64,000 nt of DNA from Spirabiliibacterium falconis (GCF_014885015.1 NZ_JABMIJ010000008.1:161032-225031), one strand, 5' to 3'; shown: positions 1 through 9,863, counted from the first letter of the stretch. The notes: generated by a model from the sequence alone, not told the origin. Numbers and translations are program-made.

Positions 1-3
1 CTC

Positions 4-1230
4 TCAAACCGCACTTTGTGTTTGTAGTGTCATACGTTCTGCAATTAAGCTAACCAGCTGGCGTGCTATTGTCAGTTTATCAGCCCGTTCAAATTGCGCT
101 TGTCCGCCGTGCCAGAATATACTGAGTGCATTCTGCGCACTGCCAAAGCCAATATCCGCTTGGGACACATCATTAGCACAAATCATATCTAAATTTTTAC
201 GTTGTAATTTATCTTTAGCGTACTGCTCAACCTGCTGGGTTTCAGCAGCAAATCCAACCACAAAAGGGCGATGCTGACGCAATGCCGCTACACTTGCGAT
301 AATATCAGGATTTTTTACCAAGTTCAGCGTTAAGGTATCCTGCTCGGCACTTTTTTTCAGCTTTTGTGCCGCCACCTGCGCCATTTTATAATCCGCCACT
401 GCAGCACACCCGACAAAAACCGCACTTTGTGTTGCCAACCTTAATGCGTGATGGTGCATTTCATCGGCACTTAACACATCTATACGCGTCACACCCTGTG
501 GCGTTGGCAAATTAACTGGACCTGCAATCAAATTCACTTGCGCACCGTTTTCCTGAAAAGCCTGCGCCAGTGCAAAGCCCATTTTACCTGAACTATGATT
601 GCTAATGTAGCGCACAGGATCAATGGCTTCTTGGGTAGGACCTGCTGTAATCGTCACTGAAAGTGCGGTCAACCGTGCATCTTGAGCCCATAACGTATGC
701 AATTGATCAACGATCTCTGCTGGCTCAGCCATTCGCCCTAATCCAACATCACCACAGGCTTGCTCACCCGCATTTGGTCCGACTATCATCACACCGCGTG
801 CCTTGAGCTGTGCCAAGTTTGCTTGAACCGCCACATGAGCAAACATGTGCTGATTCATCGCAGGGGCAAGCAAGAGTGGGGCAGGTGTTGCCAAGCATAA
901 CGTCGTGAGCAGATCATTTGCCATACCGCTGGCAAGACGCGCAATCGCATCGGCAGTGGCAGGAGCAATCACCACACAATCTGCCCATTTTGCCAATTCA
1001 ATATGTCCCATCGCTAATTCAGCCTGGGGATCTAACAATGTAGTCGAAACACTATTGCCTGAGATAGCTTGCAGCGTCAATGGCGTAACAAACGCCTGCG
1101 CAGCCTCTGTTAGCACAACACGCACATTGGCTCGTGCTTTGCGCAGCAGGCGAATAAATTCAATACTTTTATACGCCGCAATGCCCGCGCTGATGCCAAC
1201 AACAATATTTTTTCCTGCTAATCTATTCAT
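4..1230 (-). CDS. coaBC: Bifunctional phosphopantothenoylcysteine decarboxylase / phosphopantothenate-cysteine ligase
   Basis: Cytoplasmic flavoprotein of coenzyme A synthesis: the C-terminal CoaB half joins cysteine to 4'-phosphopantothenate and the N-terminal CoaC half decarboxylates the product to 4'-phosphopantetheine. Length 408 aa is normal for the fused enzyme. The CoaC half (about 1-190) shows the flavin fold start GKNIVVGISAGIAAYK, the GHIELA motif with its active-site His, the APAMNQHMF segment and the substrate-clamp Cys in GEQACGD. The CoaB half shows NHSSGKMG and AAVADY with the KNPDI loop. The stop codon is only 3 bases from the window edge, so the gene is complete but its downstream neighbour is unseen. 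A purine-rich ribosome site precedes the ATG. Identification is secure. Confidence 0.97.
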   Translation of the reverse strand: MNRLAGKNIVVGISAGIAAYKSIEFIRLLRKARANVRVVLTEAAQAFVTPLTLQAISGNSVSTTLLDPQAELAMGHIELAKWADCVVIAPATADAIARLASGMANDLLTTLCLATPAPLLLAPAMNQHMFAHVAVQANLAQLKARGVMIVGPNAGEQACGDVGLGRMAEPAEIVDQLHTLWAQDARLTALSVTITAGPTQEAIDPVRYISNHSSGKMGFALAQAFQENGAQVNLIAGPVNLPTPQGVTRIDVLSADEMHHHALRLATQSAVFVGCAAVADYKMAQVAAQKLKKSAEQDTLTLNLVKNPDIIASVAALRQHRPFVVGFAAETQQVEQYAKDKLQRKNLDMICANDVSQADIGFGSAQNALSIFWHGGQAQFERADKLTIARQLVSLIAERMTLQTQSAV

Positions 1231-1433
1231 TTAAGCCTCTTTTTTGCTTATTTTACTGCAAAATTGCGCGTTCGGCTAACAGTAAAATGGACAACTCAAT
1301 ATATTAATCTTTACAAAAAAACCAAATAACATATTGTTTTTACTCAAGTTCAATTTTATTACCTGTTATCAAGCCTCATCCAAAAGCATCGCATCACCAC
1401 TAACCGCACTTTGGATATGTGACTTGGCAGTCT

Positions 1434-1449
1434 CGACGTCTAGATTGTT
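1434..1449. promoter_or_regulatory. Candidate MetJ operator overlapping the metJ promoter
   Basis: Bases 1434-1444 match the tandem met-box sequence AGACGTCTAGA at 10 of 11 positions; the rest of the second box is degenerate. The site overlaps a plausible promoter (-35 TTGTTA at 1445-1450, 16-bp spacer, -10 TACAAT at 1467-1472), which would place the metJ start of transcription near 1479. MetJ is known to repress its own gene in E. coli, so autoregulation is the natural inference. Only one box is good, and MetJ usually needs two or more. Confidence 0.5.
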
Positions 1450-1506
1450 ATTTTTTTCATATTTGCTACAATAAACCCATTATTTCTATGGCTTATAGGC
1501 GAAACG

Positions 1507-1824
1507 ATGGCACAGTGGGATGGAAAATATATTAGTCCGTATGCAGAACACGGCAAAAAGAGCGAACAAGTTAAGAAAATTACCGTTTCAATTCCAATTA
1601 AAGTGCTGGAAATTTTAACCAATGAACGCACTCGCCGCCAAATTCGTAATCTTCGCCACGCCACCAATAGTGAATTGCTTTGTGAAGCATTTTTGCACGC
1701 ATTCACAGGGCAGCCCCTACCAACCGATGATGACTTAATGAAAGAACGTCACGATGAAATTCCAGAGCAAGCCAAACGCGTGATGCGTGAGCTCGGTATT
1801 AATCCTGATGAGTGGGAGTATTAA
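1507..1824 (+). CDS. metJ: Methionine repressor MetJ
   Basis: Ribbon-helix-helix repressor that uses S-adenosylmethionine as corepressor and controls methionine biosynthesis and uptake genes. The 105-aa product has the expected length. The DNA-contacting beta strand [19 protein letters not shown] (about 22-40) and the following helix [20 protein letters not shown] are family hallmarks, as is the end INPDEWEY. The start at 1507 gives the canonical N-terminus [16 protein letters not shown]. The gene stands alone, with coaBC diverging on the left and yibQ converging 14 bases to the right across an uptake signal. A met-box-like site sits over its probable promoter. Confidence 0.97.
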   Translation: MAQWDGKYISPYAEHGKKSEQVKKITVSIPIKVLEILTNERTRRQIRNLRHATNSELLCEAFLHAFTGQPLPTDDDLMKERHDEIPEQAKRVMRELGINPDEWEY

Positions 1825-1838
1825 TTTCCGACCGCACT

Positions 1839-2654
1839 TTAATTTGGCACGCCACGCAAGAGCGGGATTTTTTCAAACGGTTCTTGTGATGTGGTTGCAG
1901 GAATGTCATTAAACAATAAAATAAACGGTTTCGCAGGCACGACTTTTTCCTTACGCCATAAGCTTCCCATACTCACTAACTGAATATCGTTCGGCAAACT
2001 CGCAATGCCGCGTTGTAACACCATAATCGTATTTTTACGTGGATGCCCGATTACAATGGCACTACCGTGTTTCCTTGCATAATGAATGGCACGTTGAAAT
2101 TGCCGCTGCACGTTGGCAAGTGCATCACTATCGTCCAAAAAGATATGGCGACTCAATGCTCCTACGCCATGTGCTTTGGCGACCTTTTCTGCCACACTCG
2201 ATCCAATCGTACGACTGTCTAAAAAAAACAATTTTTCCTGTGCGAGTTTTTGCATTAGATGGTTCATCAAAGTGCGGTCAGCGGTGGCGGCACTGCCCAT
2301 ATGATTATTCATGCCAATCGCATAGGGCACACGCTTTTTGGCATACTCAACTTTAGCGGACACCTGTGCAGGGGTCATTCCAATTAATAATGCTTCAGAC
2401 TCTATTTTATGCTGACCTTTCGGCTGCATAGGTTGATGAATTAACACATCACGCCGTTGCGAAAATGCTTGTTTGGCACGCTCGGTGGCATAAGGCGCAG
2501 AGGGGATAATCGCTACACTCAGCTCTTTCGGTAAGGCGTAAATTTTCAGGTCATCACTGCGATACCCCACATCATCAATCACAATCGCTAGCTTAGCAGC
2601 TTGTGTACTGAAGGCAAAAAGTGCGGTTGCAAAGCAAAGTGCGGTTTTTTTCAT
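1839..2654 (-). CDS. yibQ: YibQ-family divergent polysaccharide deacetylase
   Basis: Secreted protein of the divergent polysaccharide deacetylase family (271 aa); no enzyme activity is firmly established for this branch. Residues 1-19 form a signal peptide (MKKTALCFATALFAFSTQA). The body has the TIM-barrel-like features of the family: AIVIDDVGY with paired Asp near the N-terminus, HQPMQPKG, GMNNHMGS with candidate metal-binding His, FFLDSRT and the late IVIGHPRKNT segment. It begins 4 bases after envC ends, so the two are almost certainly co-transcribed, the same pairing as in E. coli. This suggests a role linked to the envelope, but the substrate is unknown. Confidence 0.88.
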   Translation of the reverse strand: MKKTALCFATALFAFSTQAAKLAIVIDDVGYRSDDLKIYALPKELSVAIIPSAPYATERAKQAFSQRRDVLIHQPMQPKGQHKIESEALLIGMTPAQVSAKVEYAKKRVPYAIGMNNHMGSAATADRTLMNHLMQKLAQEKLFFLDSRTIGSSVAEKVAKAHGVGALSRHIFLDDSDALANVQRQFQRAIHYARKHGSAIVIGHPRKNTIMVLQRGIASLPNDIQLVSMGSLWRKEKVVPAKPFILLFNDIPATTSQEPFEKIPLLRGVPN

Positions 2655-2658
2655 TAAA

Positions 2659-3873
2659 CTACCTCACCCAACTTTGTGGATTAAGGGCTTTACCTTTACG
2701 ACGGATTTCAAAATACAGCGCAGATCGCCCTTGCCCGCCAGTGTTGCCCACTTCGGCGATTTTTTGCCCGCGTTTAACATACTGCCCATTACGCACGCTG
2801 ATACGTTGATTATAGCCATAAAGACTCATATCGCCTGCGCCATGATCCACTAATACCACCAATCCATAACCTTGTAACCAATCGGCTAAAATGACACGCC
2901 CATCGGCAATCGTATGCACAGGAGAACCTGCTGGTGCATTGATAACCAGCCCTTTCCAGCGTAATTCACCCATTTGTACACTGCCATAACGATTTGCCAC
3001 CGTACCTGCCACAGGCATAGCATATTGCTGCTTGCCTGCCCCTAAGCCTCCACCTTGTCGCGTAAGCTGGCGTTCTTGTTCGGTAGGTTGATACGGCTTA
3101 TTACTTGCTTTTTCTTGTGCAGCCTTTTTGCGCTCATATTCTGCAATTTCACGCTGCCGTTGCTCGCGTGCACGTTTTTCTGCCGTTGCGATGGAACTTT
3201 TTAATTTTGCTTCATTTTGTTTTAGTACATCAAGACGATTTTCACCTTGCTTGATGGAACGATCTAATTTGCTTAATGTGGTTTTCCGCTCACGCTGGCT
3301 TTTTTCAAGGTTTGATTGCGATTTTTTCTGCTTGCTCAAAATGGCTTGTAACTGTGTTTGTTGCGTTTGTGCTTGCGATTTTTGCGTTTCCAAACTTTCT
3401 TGGGTGTGTTTAATATCCGCAATCAATGCCATTCGTTTGCGGTTAAATTCTTGATAATAGGCAAACATTCGCCCACTTTGCTGTGCTTTATCACTGAGCA
3501 TTCGCTCAATTACCGAGGGGTTTAATCCTGCACGATAAGCAGCATCAAGCTGTTCGGCAAGCTTCTGTTTTTGTGTACTTAATTGTTTTTCAAGGCGCGC
3601 AATTTGTTTATCACTCTCGGCGATGTCTTTTCGCACCTCTTTAAGCTCTTGCTCCGTTTTCCGCAATTCGCCAAGCACTGTATTGATATTACTTTCGTGC
3701 TTTTTTAATTCTTGCTGTAATCGGCTATGCTCGCTACGTTGAGCATTCAGTTTTTGTTGTTGTGCTTTGATTTGGCTTTGCACTTGAGAGAGATCTTGAT
3801 TGGCGGCAAATGCTGGCAAAAACGCACTCAATGAGAATAACGAGAGCACACTGATTAGACCGCACTTTTTCAC
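2659..3873 (-). CDS. envC: Murein hydrolase activator EnvC
   Basis: Periplasmic division factor that activates AmiA/AmiB amidases at the septum and is recruited by FtsEX, whose genes are also in this window. I choose the GTG at 3871-3873 as start rather than the upstream ATG at 3904-3906. The GTG has a strong GGGAGG ribosome site at 3878-3883, and it makes the protein begin with a normal signal peptide (KKCGLISVLSLFSLSAFLPAFA), about 404 aa in all. Residues about 25-260 are a long Gln/Lys-rich coiled coil. The C-terminal 110 residues are a LytM domain lacking the catalytic HxH: the corresponding stretch reads LYFEI, and LYGYN replaces the metal site. This fits an activator, not a peptidase. 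yibQ follows directly. Confidence 0.95.
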   Translation of the reverse strand: MKKCGLISVLSLFSLSAFLPAFAANQDLSQVQSQIKAQQQKLNAQRSEHSRLQQELKKHESNINTVLGELRKTEQELKEVRKDIAESDKQIARLEKQLSTQKQKLAEQLDAAYRAGLNPSVIERMLSDKAQQSGRMFAYYQEFNRKRMALIADIKHTQESLETQKSQAQTQQTQLQAILSKQKKSQSNLEKSQRERKTTLSKLDRSIKQGENRLDVLKQNEAKLKSSIATAEKRAREQRQREIAEYERKKAAQEKASNKPYQPTEQERQLTRQGGGLGAGKQQYAMPVAGTVANRYGSVQMGELRWKGLVINAPAGSPVHTIADGRVILADWLQGYGLVVLVDHGAGDMSLYGYNQRISVRNGQYVKRGQKIAEVGNTGGQGRSALYFEIRRKGKALNPQSWVR

Positions 3874-4037
3874 ACAACCTCCCAAAAGATAAACCAATAA
3901 GAACACATTTTACGCTGTAATCATAAAAAAATCAGCCTTTAGTGAATAATAACATTAAACTTGATCTCGCCCTATTTAAACTTGACGCATTATTTGCTAT
4001 AAAGATGAAAGTATTTTTATTATGCAAGGAGCTTAAA

Positions 4038-4721
4038 ATGAAATTAGTGTTTATTCGTCATGGTTTTAGTGAATGGAATGCCAAAAATCTTTTCACAGGG
4101 TGGCGTGATGTGAATTTAACCGAACGCGGTGTAGAAGAAGCCAAAGCAGCGGGTAAAAAATTAAAAGAAGCCGGTTTTGAGTTTGATATTGCCTTTACGT
4201 CTGTTTTAACCCGTGCCATTAAAACCTGTAATATTGTATTAGAAGAATCGAATCAATTATGGATTCCACAAGTCAAAAACTGGCGTTTAAATGAGCGTCA
4301 CTACGGTCAATTACAAGGCTTAGACAAAAAAGCGACCGCAGAAAAATATGGCGAAGAGCAAGTACATATTTGGCGTCGCTCTTACGACACATTACCACCG
4401 TTATTAGATAAAAATGATCCAAACTCTGCTCATAACGACCGTCGTTATGCGAACCTTCCAAGTGATGTTGTGCCCGATGGCGAAAACTTGAAAGTAACCC
4501 TGGAACGCGTATTGCCATTCTGGGAAGACCAAATCGCCCCTGCTCTGTTAGACGGTAAACGTGTATTAGTCACCGCTCATGGAAATTCACTGCGTGCACT
4601 GGCTAAACATATTGAAGGCATCAGTGATGAAGACATTATGGCACTTGAAATTCCAACAGGTCAGCCATTAGTGTATGAACTGGATGAAAACTTCAACGTG
4701 GTTAAAAAATACTATCTCTAA
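4038..4721 (+). CDS. gpmA: 2,3-bisphosphoglycerate-dependent phosphoglycerate mutase
   Basis: Glycolytic enzyme interconverting 3- and 2-phosphoglycerate through a phosphohistidine. The start at 4038 is chosen because AAGGAGC lies just upstream (4026-4031) and the product then begins MKLVFIRHG, giving 227 aa, the standard length; an open frame upstream to 3942 is not part of the protein. The catalytic His is in RHGFSEWN, followed by [15 protein letters not shown]. The second phosphate pocket is in RHYGQLQG and the late His is in [11 protein letters not shown]. The gene is monocistronic with a strong terminator right after it. Confidence 0.97.
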   Translation: MKLVFIRHGFSEWNAKNLFTGWRDVNLTERGVEEAKAAGKKLKEAGFEFDIAFTSVLTRAIKTCNIVLEESNQLWIPQVKNWRLNERHYGQLQGLDKKATAEKYGEEQVHIWRRSYDTLPPLLDKNDPNSAHNDRRYANLPSDVVPDGENLKVTLERVLPFWEDQIAPALLDGKRVLVTAHGNSLRALAKHIEGISDEDIMALEIPTGQPLVYELDENFNVVKKYYL

Positions 4722-4732
4722 TAAATTGATAC

Positions 4733-4766
4733 AAAACACTTCTTTGAGCACGCAAAGAAGTGTTTT
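4733..4766 (+). terminator. Terminator after gpmA
   Basis: A perfect 14-bp stem (4733-4746 with 4753-4766) around a 6-base loop, with the distal arm ending in a T run and more T beyond. It sits 11 bases after the gpmA stop. Confidence 0.9.
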
Positions 4767-4860
4767 ATTTTGCATAATTCGCCGTATTTTATTTGGTCAT
4801 CAGCCAAAGTGCGGTTATACTTATTCACTGTTTTATCTTTTTATGAGTTGAGAGAAAAGC

Positions 4861-5301
4861 ATGCAAGATTTTTTACCACAAGCAATGGAATTTGCACACA
4901 ATCACACCATTATGGTGATTGCTTGGGTGGCAGTATTTGTTGCAGTGATTGTTACGAGTATTAAATCCGCAACATCTGCGGCAAAAGTGATTGATAATGC
5001 CCAATTAACCCAATTAATTAACAAACATAACGGCATTGTTGTGGACGTTCGCAGTGATGACGAGTTTGCGCGTGGGCATATTGCAGGTAGCGTACAAGCA
5101 CTGCCAAGTGAAATTAAAGGTAACCATATTCCTGCCTTAGAAAAATACAAATCTGTGCCCGCCATTGTGGTAGACAGTGCAGGTTTAGGGTCTGTTGAAC
5201 TTGCCAATGCACTGCATAAACAAGGCTTTAGTCAAGTTTTTAGCTTAAAAGAAGGCATTGCTGGCTGGAATAGTGCAAATTTACCGCTTGTTAAACATTA
5301 A
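4861..5301 (+). CDS. Membrane-anchored rhodanese-like protein without catalytic cysteine (YibN-type)
   Basis: The protein has 146 aa: a short N-terminus, one membrane segment at about 17-34 and a rhodanese fold from about 45. The fold is recognisable from [18 protein letters not shown] (60-77) and the closing [12 protein letters not shown]. In active sulfurtransferases the loop after the central strand carries a nucleophilic Cys. Here that loop reads VVDSAGLGS, with Ser at about 106, and the protein has no cysteine at all. Sulfur transfer by the usual mechanism is therefore unlikely and a binding or scaffold role is more plausible. The start has a GAGAGAAA ribosome site. It lies 17 bases before secB, the common neighbour of such genes, and is probably co-transcribed with it. 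Confidence 0.8.
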   Translation: MQDFLPQAMEFAHNHTIMVIAWVAVFVAVIVTSIKSATSAAKVIDNAQLTQLINKHNGIVVDVRSDDEFARGHIAGSVQALPSEIKGNHIPALEKYKSVPAIVVDSAGLGSVELANALHKQGFSQVFSLKEGIAGWNSANLPLVKH

Positions 5302-5318
5302 TAAATCAGGGAGTTTTT

Positions 5319-5828
5319 ATGGCTGAAGAAACCCAATCAAATGCAACGGCTGCAACTGAAAACGAGCAAGTTGAAGCATCACTACAAATTCAACGTATCT
5401 ACATTAAAGACGTTTCATTTGAAGCACCTAATTTACCAACCATTTTCCAACAAGAATGGAAACCACAACTTTCATTTGATCTCAACACCGAAACCCAAGT
5501 ATTGGCTGAAAATGTCTATGAAGTGTGCTTAAATCTTACGGTTGAAACCAAAATGGAAGACAGCGAAGACGTTGCATTCTTATGCGAAGTGAAACAAGCG
5601 GGCGTATTTACTATCACGGGGCTAGAAGGTGTTCAATTGGCACACTGCTTAAGTGCACAATGCCCAAATATGCTATTCCCTTATGCACGTGAACTTATCT
5701 CAAGTTTGGTTAATCGTGGCACATTCCCAGCCTTGAATTTATCACCAATTAATTTCGATGCACTCTTTATGCAACAATTACAAGAACAAGTTGCCGCTGA
5801 AGAGGGAAGTGAAGAAACGACTCACTAA
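5319..5828 (+). CDS. secB: Protein-export chaperone SecB
   Basis: Cytosolic homotetrameric chaperone that keeps preproteins unfolded and hands them to SecA. At 169 aa it matches the family length. Landmarks are the [15 protein letters not shown] strand, the [10 protein letters not shown] segment, the CEVKQAGVF strand and the [32 protein letters not shown] region that ends the core. An acidic tail ([11 protein letters not shown]) follows, where SecA contacts are made in E. coli. The ribosome site is AGGGAG. It follows the rhodanese-like gene and is closed by a hairpin before gpsA. Confidence 0.97.
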   Translation: MAEETQSNATAATENEQVEASLQIQRIYIKDVSFEAPNLPTIFQQEWKPQLSFDLNTETQVLAENVYEVCLNLTVETKMEDSEDVAFLCEVKQAGVFTITGLEGVQLAHCLSAQCPNMLFPYARELISSLVNRGTFPALNLSPINFDALFMQQLQEQVAAEEGSEETTH

Positions 5829-5849
5829 TTCAACCATATTAATACCATA

Positions 5850-5872
5850 AAACGCAGGCATGTCCTGCGTTT
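5850..5872 (+). terminator. Terminator between secB and gpsA
   Basis: A 9-bp stem (5850-5858 with 5864-5872) around the loop CATGT, followed by a T-rich tract. It separates secB from gpsA. Confidence 0.8.
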
Positions 5873-5909
5873 TTGTTTTATAATCGTGAAAAAGCCTAAG
5901 GAGGAGAAT

Positions 5910-6932
5910 ATGTCAACCGCATTAAGTCATATCCCGATGACCGTGTTAGGTGCAGGCTCATTTGGCAGTGCACTTGCCATCGCCCTTTCACGCAATGGCG
6001 CACCAACATATTTATGGGGGCACGATCAACATCATCTTGAACGTCTCGCCAGTGATCGTGAAAATCGTGATTTTCTACCTGATATTCCTTTTCCTGACAG
6101 CCTTATCATTGAACCTGATCTGCAAAAGGCCGTGCAACTATCACGCGATATTTTACTGGTCATACCAAGCCACGTCTTTTCTGATGTTCTAACGCAAATC
6201 AAACCGCACTTATACCCTAATAGCCGCATTATTTGGGCAACAAAAGGCTTAGAACGGGACACTGGGCGACTGTTACACGACGTTGCATGCGACATTTTAG
6301 GCAATCACTATCCACTTGCGGTGCTTTCAGGTCCGACATTTGCTCATGAATTAGCAACAGGCCTCCCAACTGCTATTGCTATCGCCTCGGATGATCTCAA
6401 TTTTGCCAAAGAGGTGCAAGCACGCATCCATTGCTCCAAACATTTTCGTGTATATGTTAACAACGACCTCATTGGCGTGCAATTAGGCGGAGCAGTAAAA
6501 AATGTGATCGCTATCGGTGCGGGCATTTCTGATGGTATGGGCTTCGGCGCAAATGCACGCACCGCACTTATCACGCGAGGTCTGGCTGAAATAACACGCC
6601 TTGGACTATCACTCGGAGCTCAACCTGAAACATTTATGGGCATGGCTGGACTTGGCGATTTAGTGCTGACATGTACCGATAACCAATCACGTAATCGTCG
6701 CTTTGGCTTAATGTTGGGGCAAGGCTTTGATGCACAAACCGCACTTGCTAATATTGGACAAGTCGTGGAAGGCTTCTACAACACCAAAGAAACCCATCTA
6801 CTTGCACAACAACAACATGTTGAAATGCCTATCACTGAACAGATCTATCAAGTGCTATTTTGTGGTAAAGATGCCAAAGATGCCGCGCACGCTTTATTAG
6901 GACGCAAAAAAACAGAAGAATTTAACCAATGA
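5910..6932 (+). CDS. gpsA: NAD(P)-dependent glycerol-3-phosphate dehydrogenase
   Basis: Makes sn-glycerol 3-phosphate from dihydroxyacetone phosphate for phospholipid synthesis. The ATG at 5910 is preceded by AAGGAGGAG, so it is preferred over a GTG eight codons upstream; the product is 340 aa. The Rossmann motif [10 protein letters not shown] opens the protein, [11 protein letters not shown] and [12 protein letters not shown] follow, and the catalytic Lys lies in [18 protein letters not shown]. The C-terminal helical domain contains SRNRRFG and VVEGFYNTK. Its stop overlaps the cysE start by 4 bases (ATGA), showing translational coupling. Confidence 0.97.
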   Translation: MSTALSHIPMTVLGAGSFGSALAIALSRNGAPTYLWGHDQHHLERLASDRENRDFLPDIPFPDSLIIEPDLQKAVQLSRDILLVIPSHVFSDVLTQIKPHLYPNSRIIWATKGLERDTGRLLHDVACDILGNHYPLAVLSGPTFAHELATGLPTAIAIASDDLNFAKEVQARIHCSKHFRVYVNNDLIGVQLGGAVKNVIAIGAGISDGMGFGANARTALITRGLAEITRLGLSLGAQPETFMGMAGLGDLVLTCTDNQSRNRRFGLMLGQGFDAQTALANIGQVVEGFYNTKETHLLAQQQHVEMPITEQIYQVLFCGKDAKDAAHALLGRKKTEEFNQ

Positions 6933-7744
6933 ATGACACCATGAAATCAGAAGAACTTGGTATGCTATGGCAAGCCATTCGTGATGAAGCCGCATTATTG
7001 GCAGAAAATGAGCCAATGCTGGCAAGTTTCTTCCATGCAACGATTTTAAAACATCATCACCTCGGACAAGCACTGAGTTATATTTTAGCGAATAAATTAG
7101 CCAATCCCATTATGCAAGCTATTGCGCTTAAAGAAATTATTGAGGACGCCTATGAACATAGTCCTGAGCTAATTCACGCTGCCGCCCATGACCTAAGTGC
7201 GGTCAGAACCCGCGATCCTGCCGTCACAATGCTTTCCACGCCACTGTTGTATTTAAAAGGTTACCACGCATTACAAAGTTACCGAATTACCCACTATCTT
7301 TGGCAACAAGATCGTAAAGCACTGGCCATTTATCTACAAAATCAAATTTCTGTTGCCTTTGATGTGGATATCCACCCAGCAGCACAAATTGGCTGTGGCA
7401 TCATGCTTGATCACGCCACGGGCATTGTGGTGGGCGAAACCGCCGTCGTAGAAAATGATGTGTCAATTTTACAAGGCGTTACACTTGGTGGAACGGGTAA
7501 AGTGGAAGGTGACCGCCACCCCAAAGTGCGGGCTGGCGTAATGATTGGCGCAGGCTCTAAAATTTTAGGTAACATTGAAATTGGAAAATTTGCTAAAATT
7601 GGGGCAGGATCGGTGGTGTTGCAACCTGTACCTGCTTACGCTACCGCAGCGGGCGTACCCGCAAAAATCATCGCGCAAGGCAAAGAAGATGCAGTGCCAT
7701 CATTTGAAATGGATCAATATTTTGAAGCCGATAAAAAAGGCTAA
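6929..7744 (+). CDS. cysE: Serine O-acetyltransferase CysE
   Basis: Catalyses acetyl-CoA plus L-serine to O-acetylserine, the first step of cysteine synthesis. The 271-aa protein has the helical N-terminal domain (about 1-140) and a left-handed beta-helix of hexapeptide repeats (about 145-240). The conserved catalytic and CoA residues fall in [29 protein letters not shown] and DRHPKV. The tail after VPAKII is the flexible region that in other CysE proteins binds O-acetylserine sulfhydrylase and mediates cysteine feedback. It is coupled to gpsA; an aroE gene, which I recall following cysE in some relatives, is absent and glmU comes next after 35 bases. Confidence 0.97.
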   Translation: MNDTMKSEELGMLWQAIRDEAALLAENEPMLASFFHATILKHHHLGQALSYILANKLANPIMQAIALKEIIEDAYEHSPELIHAAAHDLSAVRTRDPAVTMLSTPLLYLKGYHALQSYRITHYLWQQDRKALAIYLQNQISVAFDVDIHPAAQIGCGIMLDHATGIVVGETAVVENDVSILQGVTLGGTGKVEGDRHPKVRAGVMIGAGSKILGNIEIGKFAKIGAGSVVLQPVPAYATAAGVPAKIIAQGKEDAVPSFEMDQYFEADKKG

Positions 7745-7779
7745 TTTAACAAAGCATGTATTCTAAATAAGAGACGATT

Positions 7780-9150
7780 ATGACAAATCAAAAATTAAGT
7801 GTTGTTGTGCTTGCCGCAGGTAAAGGCACACGGATGTATTCAGATTTACCAAAAGTGTTACATAACGTGGCAGGCAAACCAATGGTCAAACACGTCATTG
7901 ACACCGTAAAAACCCTTTCTCCGCAACATATTTATTTAATTTATGGTCATGGCGGCGAATTGATGCAAACCCGCTTAAAAGATGAGCCTGTTAAATGGGT
8001 TTTACAAGCTGAGCAGCTCGGCACAGGGCATGCGATGCAACAAGCCGCACCGCACTTTGAAGATGATGAAAATATTTTAATGCTCTATGGCGACGGTCCT
8101 CTCATCACACAAGAAACATTAGCCCGTTTAATTCAGGCTAAGCCCGATAATGGCATTGCACTGCTGACGGTGACACTGGATGATCCAACGGGTTATGGAC
8201 GCATTTTACGTGGTGAAAATGGCCATATCATCGGCATTGTAGAGCAAAAAGATGCCACCCCAGAGCAGCTCAACATTAACGAAGCCAATTCAGGTTTAAT
8301 GGTGGCAAGTGGTGCCAGTTTTAAACGTTGGTTAGCACAATTAGATAACAACAACGCACAAGGGGAATATTACATCACCGATGTTATTGCCCTTGCTAAT
8401 CGGGATGGTTGCCAAGTGGTTGGCGTTAAAGCCGCCGATCCTATGGAAGTCGAAGGGGCAAATAACCGCCTGCAACTTGCCGCACTGGAACGTTACTATC
8501 AAGCTCGTCAAGCGAAACAATTACTGCTGGCGGGAGTCATGTTAATTGATCCTGCTCGTATTGATATTCGAGGCAAATTAAGCCACGGCAAAGATGTCGA
8601 GATCGATGTGAATGTGATTATTGAAGGTGATGTTACGCTTGGCGACCGTGTACGCGTCGGAGCAGGTTGTGTGCTGAAAGATTGCCATATTGGTGATGAT
8701 GTGGAGATTAAACCTTACAGTGTGATCGAGAATGCAACTATCGGGCAAAGTGCGGTTGTTGGGCCATTCTCACGCTTGCGTCCAGGCACACAGCTTGCAG
8801 CAAACACCCATGTGGGCAATTTTGTGGAAATCAAACAAGCCCAAATTGGCGAAGGCTCAAAGGTCAATCACTTAACTTATGTCGGCGATGCCACCATAGG
8901 AAAAGCGTGTAATCTTGGAGCAGGGGTCATTACATGCAACTACGACGGTGCCAATAAATTTCAAACCGTAATCGGTGATGATGTGTTTGTTGGCTCCGAT
9001 ACCCAACTTGTTGCCCCCGTTACGATCGCCAGCGGTGCAACCATTGGTGCAGGCAGCACCATTACGAAAGACGTCGCACAAGATGAGTTAGTGATTACGC
9101 GTGTTGCACAACGCCATATTAACAACTGGAATCGCCCTCGCAAAAAATAA
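7780..9150 (+). CDS. glmU: Bifunctional GlcNAc-1-P uridyltransferase / glucosamine-1-P acetyltransferase
   Basis: Makes UDP-N-acetylglucosamine, the precursor of peptidoglycan and lipid A. The N-terminal uridyltransferase domain (about 1-229) starts with the signature [18 protein letters not shown] and includes [17 protein letters not shown] and ANSGLM. The C-terminal beta-helix acetyltransferase (about 250-456) carries [17 protein letters not shown] and the NYDGANK segment that binds acetyl-CoA and substrate. Total 456 aa is typical. The start is ATGACAAATC, with GAGACG upstream. A stem-loop follows the stop. Confidence 0.98.
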   Translation: MTNQKLSVVVLAAGKGTRMYSDLPKVLHNVAGKPMVKHVIDTVKTLSPQHIYLIYGHGGELMQTRLKDEPVKWVLQAEQLGTGHAMQQAAPHFEDDENILMLYGDGPLITQETLARLIQAKPDNGIALLTVTLDDPTGYGRILRGENGHIIGIVEQKDATPEQLNINEANSGLMVASGASFKRWLAQLDNNNAQGEYYITDVIALANRDGCQVVGVKAADPMEVEGANNRLQLAALERYYQARQAKQLLLAGVMLIDPARIDIRGKLSHGKDVEIDVNVIIEGDVTLGDRVRVGAGCVLKDCHIGDDVEIKPYSVIENATIGQSAVVGPFSRLRPGTQLAANTHVGNFVEIKQAQIGEGSKVNHLTYVGDATIGKACNLGAGVITCNYDGANKFQTVIGDDVFVGSDTQLVAPVTIASGATIGAGSTITKDVAQDELVITRVAQRHINNWNRPRKK

Positions 9151-9171
9151 TATATCTGCCTTATAGCATGC

Positions 9172-9197
9172 TCAGCGGTGAACTTTATCACCGCTGA
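9172..9197 (+). terminator. Stem-loop after glmU
   Basis: A perfect 10-bp stem (9172-9181 with 9188-9197) around the loop ACTTTA, followed by TTTG only. It may be a moderate terminator separating glmU from zevA. Confidence 0.65.
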
Positions 9198-9233
9198 TTT
9201 GTCTGAATAAAACCTGATTTGAATGAGGTTGTT

Positions 9234-9863
9234 ATGTTAAAAGTGCGGTTTTGGTTTATAGCTATCTTGTTTGCGATGTTCTCGCAGAACACGTTTGCGC
9301 ATCCCCACGCATTTATTGATTTGCAGACAACATTTCTCAGTCAACAAAATAAGCTCATCGGCATGCGGATGCAATGGCTATTTGACGAGCCCTCCTCAGC
9401 AGAAATACTCTATGAGTTGAGAACCAATAAAACATCTGAAAAACGCGACGCATTAGCGGCTGACATTATGCAAAACATTGTTAATCAGCACTATTTTAGT
9501 TTTTTCTATAATGCTCAGCACAAGCCCATAAAATATACCAGCAAACCGAGCGATTATGGCTTTGAAGTAAAAGGAAATAAGCTATTGTTTTACTTCACGT
9601 TTTACCTAACCTATCCACAGCCACTGTCTGGGCTGAAAGCGACCTTACAAACTTATGATCCAAGCTATTATGTGGAAATGAGCTACCCCAAAAATCAAGG
9701 TGCATATCCCCCATCTGACACGCAATGCACGGTGAAAATTACCACCCCAAGCATTGATGAAAGCCTAAAACAATACGCTAATGCGTTAGACAAATCCCAA
9801 AAAGATGAAGATTTTTCGCTCGGGGTACAATTCGCACAACGTGTGGAGTTATTATGTCCTTAA
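9234..9863 (+). CDS. zevA: Periplasmic zinc-import protein ZevA (DUF1007)
   Basis: DUF1007 protein of 209 aa with a signal peptide (LKVRFWFIAILFAMFSQNTFA) directly followed by HPHAFIDL, a His-rich mature N-terminus suited to metal binding. I start it at the ATG 9234, which has GAGG five bases upstream, not at the TTG at 9219. In H. influenzae the homologous ZevA works with the membrane protein ZevB in zinc acquisition; the same pair, overlapping by 10 bases, is present here. Two cysteines remain in the mature part, in DTQCTVK and at the C-terminus (VELLCP). The zinc role is inferred from that homology; the sequence alone shows only a secreted His-rich protein beside a metal transporter. Confidence 0.85.
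   Translation: MLKVRFWFIAILFAMFSQNTFAHPHAFIDLQTTFLSQQNKLIGMRMQWLFDEPSSAEILYELRTNKTSEKRDALAADIMQNIVNQHYFSFFYNAQHKPIKYTSKPSDYGFEVKGNKLLFYFTFYLTYPQPLSGLKATLQTYDPSYYVEMSYPKNQGAYPPSDTQCTVKITTPSIDESLKQYANALDKSQKDEDFSLGVQFAQRVELLCP

Noticed and set aside
5886..5909. GTG start for gpsA eight codons upstream
   Set aside because: The AAGGAGGAG ribosome site lies inside this extension and serves the ATG at 5910.
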